The position numbers and the translations under genes were made by a program. A stretch of 34,920 nucleotides of DNA, taken from the NCBI GenBank assembly GCA_030689285.1, contig JAUYJM010000009.1, positions 1 through 34,920 on the forward strand. Direction: 5' to 3'. Positions 21,903 through 29,300 of this stretch are shown piece by piece (the stretch's first letter is position 1; each line of letters begins with the position of its first letter). This DNA comes from a bacterium. GTDB lineage: Bacteria > Patescibacteriota > Minisyncoccia > Phycocordibacterales > GCA-002787175. The notes under the pieces were generated by a model that saw only the letters and a list, made by a program, of their open reading frames with translations, was not told the origin of the DNA and did not search any database.

Positions 21903-22718
21903 ATGGTTGATTTTCAATCAAAAGGAAAGATACATCCTATAGAGAGGGCTATATATGATAGTCGAGCTATCTTTAAACGACTCGGCTTTGATGTTGCAAT
22001 CGGACCGGAAATGGAAGATGAGTGGCATAACTTTGACGCGCTTAACATTCCAAAAGAGCATCCGGCTAGAGATATGCAGGACACTTTTTGGCTGAAACAG
22101 CCAAAAAGTGAATCCTTAATCGTCAATCCTTCATCCTTAAATGAAGAACCAAAAAGTGAACCAGAGGTAGATTCTTTGAGTAAAGGATTAAAGATTAAGG
22201 ATAAAGGATTATTATTAAGAACTCATACAAGTCCTGTTCAGATACGTTATATTGAACAGAAATTGAAAGAAGGCATAGATCCGCCATATAAAATAATAGC
22301 GCCGGGAAAAATTTTTAGAAACGAGGCTACTGACGCGACTCATGAGGCGCAGTTTTTTCAGATTGAAGGGCTTTACGTAAATAAAAAAGTCAATATGGCA
22401 GAGCTTAAGGGCACACTGCTTTACTTTTTGAAGGAATTTTTCGGTGATGAAGAAATTGAGGTCAGGTTTCGGCCAAGCTTTTTTGCTTTTACGGAACCGT
22501 CCGCGGAAGTGGATATGCACTCTAAGGATAAGTGGCTTGAAATGGGGGGAGCCGGACTGGTCCACCCCAATGTTTTGAAAAACGCCGGACTCGGCGGCGA
22601 TAAGTACCAAGGATTCGCCTTCGGTATGGGGCTTGACCGGCTGGTGATGCTCAAGTACGGCATACCGGATGTCAGGATGTTTTATAACGGCGACTTGAGG
22701 CTGGTGAATCAGTTTTAA
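21903..22718 (+). CDS. pheS: phenylalanyl-tRNA synthetase alpha subunit, catalytic core only
   Basis: 271 residues. With PheT it charges tRNA-Phe. It begins MVDFQSKGKIHPIERAIYDS, so class II motif 1 starts almost at residue 10 and the usual N-terminal coiled-coil domain of about 80-90 residues that grips tRNA is absent. Motif 2 is FRNEATDATHEAQFFQIEG, motif 3 is GFAFGMGLDRLVMLKYGI. The phenylalanine pocket (FTEPSAEVDM) is intact. Between MQDTFWLK and LLLRTHTSPVQIR lies an extra stretch of about 37 residues encoded by palindromic repeat DNA (22082-22210). The gene starts four nt after the PEGA gene and pheT lies 1.4 kb downstream, not adjacent. Confidence 0.93.
   Translation: MVDFQSKGKIHPIERAIYDSRAIFKRLGFDVAIGPEMEDEWHNFDALNIPKEHPARDMQDTFWLKQPKSESLIVNPSSLNEEPKSEPEVDSLSKGLKIKDKGLLLRTHTSPVQIRYIEQKLKEGIDPPYKIIAPGKIFRNEATDATHEAQFFQIEGLYVNKKVNMAELKGTLLYFLKEFFGDEEIEVRFRPSFFAFTEPSAEVDMHSKDKWLEMGGAGLVHPNVLKNAGLGGDKYQGFAFGMGLDRLVMLKYGIPDVRMFYNGDLRLVNQF
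22082..22210. repeat. in-frame palindromic insertion inside pheS
   Basis: CACTTTTTGGCTG (22082-22094, encoding the native TFWL) is followed after three nt by its exact inverse (22098-22110). Next is an element bounded by AATCCTTCATCCTTAA (22125-22140) and TTAAGGATAAAGGATT (22195-22210), a 16-bp inverted repeat with one mismatch. It is the same terminal sequence as in lepA. CCAAAAAGTGAA occurs twice (22101 and 22149), suggesting local duplication. Confidence 0.9.
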
Positions 22719-22719
22719 T

Positions 22720-22831
22720 ACACGACACTAATTACGAATTAGCGCGAATGACACGAATACGGCTTTGCCTGAACACGACACTAATACACGAATGGTAACG
22801 AATAACACGAATTGTTGGCTACTAATATAAT
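22720..22831. repeat. short repeat family CACTAAT-ACGAAT, with promoter
   Basis: ACACGACACTAATTACGAAT and ACACGACACTAATACACGAA occur here 60 nt apart. Relatives lie at 8509-8540, 15383-15412 (inverse) and 24050-24070. A -10 box TATAAT (22826-22831) precedes the next gene. Confidence 0.65.
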
Positions 22832-22849
22832 ATGGCGCCAATTCAACAC

Positions 22850-23341
22850 ATGTCTACGGGTAATATAAAAAATATGAAAAACCATATTGACCGCATGCAA
22901 ACAAAACGAATATCAAATTTGGATTTAACCAAAAAATGTCCGCGTAGTCCGAAGGCGCGGTTGGCTAATTTTGTAATTCTCGCGCGAATGATAGACAAGT
23001 GCGGGGCATCTTTGGCCGGTACAATAGGTGAATATGAGTTTGGTTGCGAACTGGATAGATTTCTTTTGGACTGGAAAGGTATTTCTGTTTCCGCGTTTGA
23101 AGAATACGTCAGAGAAGGACACACAGAGGATGATGTCGTAAAGTGGGTGAAGAGTACCGGAATTCCAAAGGCCGATGGCGAAATAGCGGAGTGGTCTAAC
23201 AAAATGGAAACGTATAAGTACGACAATGACGAGGAAGGAAGAGAGTGGCTAAATGGCGGAATAGCAGAGCTTGGCCTTAGCCCAAAGGCCACACTTTTTG
23301 ACTATCTTGAAGCCGATGACGCGTCAAGTTTCAGTAAATAG
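22850..23341 (+). CDS. DUF5069-family protein
   Basis: 163 residues from ATG 22850. The core LTKKCPRSPKARLANFVILARMIDKC, followed by GTIGEYEFGCELDRFLLDWKGI, matches DUF5069, a small family of unknown function. The C-terminal part (VVKWVKSTGIPKADGEIAEWSNKMETY) is helical and also typical. There is no signal peptide or membrane segment. An ATG at 22832 directly abuts the TATAAT box (22826-22831), so transcription would start downstream of it; ATG 22850 or 22874 is therefore the more likely start. No enzymatic motif is known to me. It ends in TAG, beyond which the frame runs into a glyoxalase-like remnant. Confidence 0.75.
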   Translation: MSTGNIKNMKNHIDRMQTKRISNLDLTKKCPRSPKARLANFVILARMIDKCGASLAGTIGEYEFGCELDRFLLDWKGISVSAFEEYVREGHTEDDVVKWVKSTGIPKADGEIAEWSNKMETYKYDNDEEGREWLNGGIAELGLSPKATLFDYLEADDASSFSK

Positions 23342-23449
23342 ATAACAAGGGAAACTGGAGGCATTACGGACGATGATTTCGGAGGTACCGCAATTTTCTG
23401 CACCGATCCGGATGGCATGAAAGTGGAAGTTCGCTTAAAAAGAGAATGA
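23342..23449 (+). pseudogene. C-terminal remnant of a glyoxalase/VOC-superfamily gene
   Basis: In the same frame as the DUF5069 gene, directly after its TAG, 35 codons read ITRETGGITDDDFGGTAIF then CTDPDGMKVEVRLKRE and a TGA. The pattern AxFxxDPDGMKxEV is the last strand of the VOC/glyoxalase/dioxygenase fold. The N-terminal part is missing and no start is present, so it looks like the tail of a gene deleted between DUF5069 and NYN. The TGA overlaps the ATG of the NYN gene. Confidence 0.6.
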
Positions 23450-23988
23450 CAAAATCCGACAACAACTTTGCATATATTGACGGAGCCAATCTGCACAACG
23501 GCATGAGGTCTTTTGATTTGGATCTTGATTATGCTCGGTTTCGCGTATGGTTGAAAGATAAGTACAGTATACAAAAAGCGTATATATTCATAGGGCTTAT
23601 ACCAAAATATAAAGTTCTTTATAAATATCTGCAAGAAGCAGGATTTACTTTAATATTTAAGGAGGTTGTATATGATGGAGAAGGAAAACCAAAAGGTAAT
23701 TGCGACGCGGATTTGGTGCTTCAGACCGTATGTGATACTTACGAGAATAAATTTGAAAAATGTGTAATAGTATCCAGCGAAGGGGATTATGCGGGTCTTA
23801 TTGCGTTTCTTGTAAAGCGTAATAAGTGTTTAGCGGTACTTTCCCCTCACATAGAAAAGAAATGTTCTGTTTTGATAAAAAGAACCGGAGTTTGTATCGC
23901 TTATATAAAAGACAAGGAAGGTGTTTTAAAAGTGCAAAAAGAAAAAGCCCCCGGTGAGGACAAAACCTCACAAGGGTCTTTTTCGTAG
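23446..23988 (+). CDS. NYN-domain (LabA/DUF88-type, PIN-like) protein, putative ribonuclease
   Basis: 180 residues. NYN domains are PIN-like metal-dependent nucleases. Visible acidic positions are AYIDGANLH (near residue 10-18), KGNCDADLVLQTV (near 83) and SSEGDYAGLI (near 110), together the usual three- to four-Asp set. LVKRNKCLAVLSP and the final FxxKRTGVCIAYI complete the Rossmann-like fold. Length is normal. It probably cleaves RNA, but the target is unknown. It starts in an ATGA overlap with the glyoxalase remnant. The last codons (KAPGEDKTSQGSFS) are encoded by a terminator hairpin, suggesting a recently extended end. Confidence 0.85.
   Translation: MTKSDNNFAYIDGANLHNGMRSFDLDLDYARFRVWLKDKYSIQKAYIFIGLIPKYKVLYKYLQEAGFTLIFKEVVYDGEGKPKGNCDADLVLQTVCDTYENKFEKCVIVSSEGDYAGLIAFLVKRNKCLAVLSPHIEKKCSVLIKRTGVCIAYIKDKEGVLKVQKEKAPGEDKTSQGSFS
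23942..23984 (+). terminator. intrinsic terminator overlapping the end of the NYN gene
   Basis: AAAAAGCCCCCGGTGAGG, a 6-nt loop, CCTCAC-AA-GGGTCTTTTTC. The stem core is GTGAGG/CCTCAC with a flanking AAAAAG/CTTTTT pair. It lies within the last 15 codons of the gene. Confidence 0.8.
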
Positions 23989-24107
23989 GAATGATAATAT
24001 AATATCAGAAGAAGAGTGAAAGTCAAATGAAGGTGGATACGCTTAACGAATAGCGCACACGAATTAGGGACAATTAGAGTTCTTAAATTAGGGATTGATT
24101 AGAGACC

Positions 24108-26042
24108 ATGCTTATATCTTACAATTGGCTACAAAATTATTTTGACGAAAAATTGCCGGAGCCCCAAAAGCTCGCGGAGCTTCTTACTTTTTCATTTGCG
24201 GAAGTCGAGTCGATTGAGACAATCGACCATGCGGACTTGACGCAGACAAAACGCGGAAATGACGCGGAAGAAAGAAAAGATACGATTTTGGATATAAAGG
24301 TATTGCCGGATAGGGCGTGCTACGCGCTATCTCACAGAGGCGTCGCGTACGAAGTTGCGGCAATTACAGGACTCAAGCAAAAAGAGATGAGATGGCCACA
24401 GCCCAAAGCTGTTGAAGTCAGGCCGCTTGAGGTGAAGGTGGAAGAGCCGGAATTATGTGTTCGCTATATGGCTCGAGTGGTTGAAAATGTAAATCAAAAA
24501 GCTCTACCGTGGGTCAAAAAACATCTGGAAGCGATAGGACAGCGTTCCATAAATCCAATAGTGGACGGGGCGAATATCGTGATGTTTGATATGGGACAGC
24601 CACTTCATGTTTTTGACGCGGATAAGGTGGAAGGCAAAATTTCCGTGCGCTTCGCTAGAGCGGGCGAGAAAATTATAACTTTGGACGACAAGGAAATAGA
24701 GCTGGACAAAAATGTTTTAGTCATCGCGGATGAACGCGCGCCTTTGGCTATTGCCGGTATCAAAGGGGGCAGAAAGGCGGAAGTTACAGAGAAGACAAAA
24801 AACCTGATTTTGGAGTCGGCAAACTTTGACGCCGTTTCTATACGCAAAACTTCAGGACGCATCGGCATAAAAACAGACGCCTCAAAAAGATTTGAGAATC
24901 GAATTTCGCCAGAAATGGCAGAGGTCGGTATGATGGATTTTTCGGCGTACTTATTTGAGATGGATAAGAATATAAGGGCGGGAGAAGTTGTGGATGTTTA
25001 CGGCAAAAGGCAGAGACCGCTTGAGGTTGCGATTTTGCCGAGCGAGATCACAGATAGGCTCGGAACAGAAATTTCGGAAGAAAAAATAACGGATATCTTA
25101 AAGCGACTTTCAATACGATTAGAGAAACGCGAAGAGGAGTTAATATTGACGCCTCCCGCTTTTCGTCTGGACCTGAACATTAAAGAAGATTTTATTGAAG
25201 AAGTAGGACGAATATACGGATACGAAAAAATTGAAACTAAACTTCCAAAAAATGACCAAGGTAAAATATCCACACCCGCGTTGTTTCGCCTGGAGTGGAA
25301 AATACGCGAACTGCTCTCCAACAACGGTTTTTCAGAAATAATGACATCTTCTTTTTTTGAAAAAGGAGAAATGGAAATAGAAAAACCGCTTGCTGAAGAT
25401 AAAAAATACGCCAGAGAAAACCTTCGCGGCGGTTTTTCACAAGCTCTAAAAACAAATACTTTAAACACGCCTCTTTTGGGATTTTCGCAGGTTCGGATTT
25501 TTGAGATTGGCAGAGTCTTCACGCACGACCGCGGGGAGAGAACTCATTTGGCTGTCGGGATTCAAGGAGGGGGAAAAACAAAACAGAGAGAAGCGGAAAA
25601 GTCAGCTCACCTTCTGGTCAGCGAGTTTTTCAAGGACGATTTAAAAGAAGAGTTTTCGGAAGGAGTAATGGAGGTTGACATAAGCAAGATGCAAATGAAA
25701 TCGGAAGTCTCGGACGCATGGAACATTTCCATACAAGAAGTTGAGGGACGTAAATTTAAACCTTTCTCACCTTACCCATTCATATCGCGCGATGTCGCCC
25801 TTTTCGTTCCGAAAGACGCGGAGGTGGAAGATGTGGCCGCTGCACTTCGGACCGGAGCCGATACGAATCTTTTGGTGAAAGGCCCGGATTTGTTTGACGA
25901 TTTTATGAAAAATGGCAGGCGCTCGTTGGCTTTCAGAATGGTTTTCCAATCATTTGAAAGAACGCTTTCGGATGCGGAAGTAAACGAGATAATGGAGAAA
26001 GTTTACCTTTTGCTTAGAAAAAAGGGGTGGGAGGTGAGATGA
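24108..26042 (+). CDS. pheT: phenylalanyl-tRNA synthetase beta subunit lacking the EMAP-type tRNA-binding domain
   Basis: 644 residues against about 790-800 in typical bacteria. It starts MLISYNWLQNYFDEKLPEPQ (first part of B1). The tRNA-binding OB domain normally found at about residues 40-150 is absent; the frame goes straight to ILDIKVLPDRACYALSHRGVAYEVAA (rest of B1). The B3/4 editing domain region (SINPIVDGANIVMFDMGQPLHVFD, and later the KNLILESANFD and KTDASKRFE motifs), B5 and the catalytic-like core follow. The C-terminal FDX-ACB domain is present (FKPFSPYPFISRDVALFVP to the end) and contacts tRNA-Phe. With the trimmed PheS, both main auxiliary tRNA-binding parts are missing. A promoter-like GATAATATAATATC (23992-24004) lies about 100 nt upstream, and a terminator follows. 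Confidence 0.93.
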   Translation: MLISYNWLQNYFDEKLPEPQKLAELLTFSFAEVESIETIDHADLTQTKRGNDAEERKDTILDIKVLPDRACYALSHRGVAYEVAAITGLKQKEMRWPQPKAVEVRPLEVKVEEPELCVRYMARVVENVNQKALPWVKKHLEAIGQRSINPIVDGANIVMFDMGQPLHVFDADKVEGKISVRFARAGEKIITLDDKEIELDKNVLVIADERAPLAIAGIKGGRKAEVTEKTKNLILESANFDAVSIRKTSGRIGIKTDASKRFENRISPEMAEVGMMDFSAYLFEMDKNIRAGEVVDVYGKRQRPLEVAILPSEITDRLGTEISEEKITDILKRLSIRLEKREEELILTPPAFRLDLNIKEDFIEEVGRIYGYEKIETKLPKNDQGKISTPALFRLEWKIRELLSNNGFSEIMTSSFFEKGEMEIEKPLAEDKKYARENLRGGFSQALKTNTLNTPLLGFSQVRIFEIGRVFTHDRGERTHLAVGIQGGGKTKQREAEKSAHLLVSEFFKDDLKEEFSEGVMEVDISKMQMKSEVSDAWNISIQEVEGRKFKPFSPYPFISRDVALFVPKDAEVEDVAAALRTGADTNLLVKGPDLFDDFMKNGRRSLAFRMVFQSFERTLSDAEVNEIMEKVYLLLRKKGWEVR

Positions 26043-26096
26043 TGCTCTTGTAACGCAAAACGTGAAGCGTGTAGCGTGAAGCGTGTAGCGGAACGG

Positions 26097-26127
26097 AAAA
26101 CGGCTAAATTAAATTTAGCCGTTTTTT
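26097..26127 (+). terminator. intrinsic terminator after pheT
   Basis: AAAACGGCTAAA-TTAAA-TTTAGCCGTTTTTT. It is preceded by a tandem repeat of GTGAAGCGTGTAGC (26062-26089). Confidence 0.92.
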
Positions 26128-26189
26128 AGGGCTTTATGAAGCGGTTTTAAGAGACAGAGTCATCCCCAATAGAGCTTTCTTTTATAGCC

Positions 26190-26204
26190 GGTATTTGCTA
26201 TAAT
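26190..26204 (+). promoter_or_regulatory. extended -10 promoter of the gyrB unit
   Basis: TGCTATAAT (26196-26204) has the extended TGn motif and a perfect TATAAT. No good -35 is visible. The start of transcription would fall at about 26211, on or next to the ATG of the upstream small frame. Confidence 0.75.
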
Positions 26205-26211
26205 ACAGTTC

Positions 26212-26259
26212 ATGAAAGAGGGCATAATGGCTTTCTCTGTGTTTGAATTTGTGATTTGA
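26212..26259 (+). CDS. possible 15-codon leaderless upstream ORF before gyrB
   Basis: ATG 26212 is seven nt after TATAAT and the frame MKEGIMAFSVFEFVI ends in TGA at 26257-26259, 46 nt before gyrB. The spacing equals that of other presumed leaderless starts in this window, so the ATG is likely translated. A leader peptide controlling gyrB is possible; no attenuator hairpin is obvious. It is not in the gyrB frame. Confidence 0.35.
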   Translation: MKEGIMAFSVFEFVI

Positions 26260-26305
26260 ATATTGTCTGGAGCTTGTTTCTTGGAGATTGAAATTTATAA
26301 AAGTT

Positions 26306-29300
26306 ATGGTTAAACCAACAGAAAAGGACAAAAAATCGAACGGACCCTCCTCCGCTAAAGCTACAGCGGGCAAGGCGGGTCATCATTACAGCGCGCAGGA
26401 CATTCAGGTTTTGGAGGGGCTTGAGCCGGTACGGAAGCGTCCGGGTATGTATATAGGCACTACCGGTCCAGACGGACTCCACCATCTCGTAACCGAGATT
26501 TTTGACAATTCCCGCGATGAAGCTATGGGCGGTTTTGCCAATGATGTGGAAATCGTTCTTTTGCCGGATAACCGCGTGAGGGTTGCGGACAACGGTCGCG
26601 GTATTCCCGTAGATACTCACAAACAGACAAAAGTTTCCGCTTTGGAGACGATTATGACTACTCTCCATGCCGGAGGTAAATTTGGAGGAGAAGGATACAA
26701 GGTTTCAGGAGGACTTCACGGAGTCGGCGCTTCTGTCGTAAACGCTCTATCCGTCCATATGAAAGTCACGGTGCACCGAGATGGCGGTGTGTACACGCAA
26801 GAGTACACGCGTGGCAAGAAAGACGCGACGGTTAAAAAAGTCGGCAAAAGCGACAAACAAGGAACCATCGTCACGTTTCAGCCAGACGAACAGATTTTTA
26901 AAGAGATAGGATTCAATTTTGACAGAATTGTCTCTCATATGAGAGAGCAAGCATATCTTGTAAAAGGTCTCCGTATTTCAGTAATTGATGCTCGGGAACT
27001 GCAGCTTGAAGACGGAGGAACAGACAGTATTTTTTATTTCCGAGAGCTCGGCCTAGACGCTAAATCGCAATCCTTCTGTTTTGAAGGAGGGCTTTTATCA
27101 TTGGTTAAATTTTACAATCAGCTGTGGAAACCTGTCCATAAGAAAATTTTTTATATTGAAAAAGCGGGCGAAGGAGTGGAATCTGTGGAAGTGGCTTTGC
27201 AATATGTAGACGACATATCCTCGCGGATTATGGCGTTTGCAAACAACATCGCAAATCCTGAAGGGGGAACGCACTTGACAGGTTTTAAAACCGCTCTTAC
27301 TCGGACATTGAACAACTACGCTCGTAAAAATAACGTAGTAAGGGAAAGCGAGGAAAACTTTACTGGAGATGACGTGCTTGAGGGACTTACTGCCGTTATA
27401 TCCGTAAAACTTAGGGAGATTCAATTTGAAGGGCAGACAAAAGCAAAGCTAGGCAGTGTAGAGGCGCAAGGAGCCGTGACTGCCGTTTTTGGTGACGCTT
27501 TCTCCGGATTTCTTGAAGAGAATCCTGAAGACGCGCGGGCCATTATAGGAAAAGCCCTCCTTGCTCTCAAAGCTAGAAAAGCGGCCAAGGCGGCAAAAGA
27601 CAGCGTCCTTAGAAAAGGGGCGCTTGAAGGAATGACACTGCCCGGCAAACTGGCCGACTGTGAGACGAAAAATGCATCGGAGTCCGAACTCTTTATAGTG
27701 GAGGGAGATTCGGCCGGTGGATGTTTTGACGGTGATACAAAAGTCGCTCTTGTTGATGGGAGAAATCTTTCATTTAAGGAGTTAATTGAAGAGCATAAAG
27801 AGGGTAAACAGAATTTTTGCTATACGATTGATTCTCAAGATATAAAGATAGCACCCATTATGCATCCGAGGGTTACCAAACAAAATGCTGAAGTTGTAAA
27901 AGTCATTCTGGATAACAGAGAAGAGATTATATGTACTCCGGAACATAGATTTATGATTAGAGACGGTTCATACAAACAGGCGATAAACTTAACGGAAGAT
28001 GACTCTCTTATGCCTCTCGTTCGTAAACTTTCCGAAATTCGCGGAAGGATTACAATAAAGGGCTATGAAATGGTTCTAAACCCAGAAAATTCTCATTGGA
28101 AATTTACTCATGTCCTTTCTGATGATTACAATTTGGGACGGGAAACATACGTCAAGGAAAAGAATACTGTCATCCACCATAAAGATTTCAATAAATTAAA
28201 CAATCATCCCGATAATCTGGTTCGTATGGATCACTGGGCTCATTTTTGGTATCACACGACATGCCTTGAAGAGACAATCCATCGTGCTGATGTGAAGGAA
28301 AAATGCCGAAAAATCAGACAGACCTCTGAATATCGCGAAAAAATAAGCAAAGTGATGCTAAAACCGGAAGTGCGTGAGCTCTTGAGCGAGCGAGCGAAAA
28401 AGCAGTGGGAAAATCCGAAATATAAAAAATTCATGACCGCTAAATTCCTTGAATTTTACGAAAACAACGAGCAATATCGTGAAGAGAACAACAAGCGTCT
28501 AAATAAAGAACAGAAAAAATACTGGTCCTTGGGTGAAAATAAAGTCAAACAGTCAAAACGCGTGACTAAATTCTTTGAGGATCATCCCGAACATAAAAAA
28601 TTCTTGAAGGACTTATCGGAAACGCAATGGAAAGACGAGTCTTTAATTAGATGGCGAAGAGAGGAAACTAAAAAACAGTGGACTCCGGAGTTTAGGGCAA
28701 AAAGAAAAATTGCATATGCTCGCACGTATCTTAATAAGGCGCTTGCCTCCTTGTATGAAATATATAAAAGAAAAGGAGCTGTTGATGAGGTTTCTTATAA
28801 TGAGCTTCGCAGGGAGAAAAACGATAAGTCCTTAATCCGTTTTGAAACTATTTGCAATAGGTTCTTTGAAGGAAACGAGAACGCTTTTAAGGAGGCAATC
28901 ATGAATTTTAACCATAGGATTAAAAAGGTTGAAGTTCTTTCTAAGAAAATAGATGTGTACGACATTGAGGTCCCACAAACTCACAATTTCGCCCTTGCGA
29001 GCGGGGTATTTGTTCATAATTCCGGAAAAATGGGAAGGGACAGAAGAACTCAAGCCGTACTGCCTCTTAAAGGTAAAATCTTAAACGTGGAAAGAGCGCG
29101 GCTGGACAAAATTCTCGGCTTTGCGGAAATAAAATCTCTGGTTATCGCGCTCGGAACCGCCATAGGAGACACGTTTGACGTATCAAAACTTCGCTATCAC
29201 AAAATTATAATCGCCACGGATGCCGATACGGACGGCGGGCATATACGCACTTTGCTTCTAACTCTGTTTTACAGGTACTTCAAGCCGCTTATTGAGGGGG

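Noticed and set aside
22832..22849. ATG 22832 as the start of the DUF5069 gene
   Set aside because: It directly follows the TATAAT box, so it would lie upstream of the expected transcription start.
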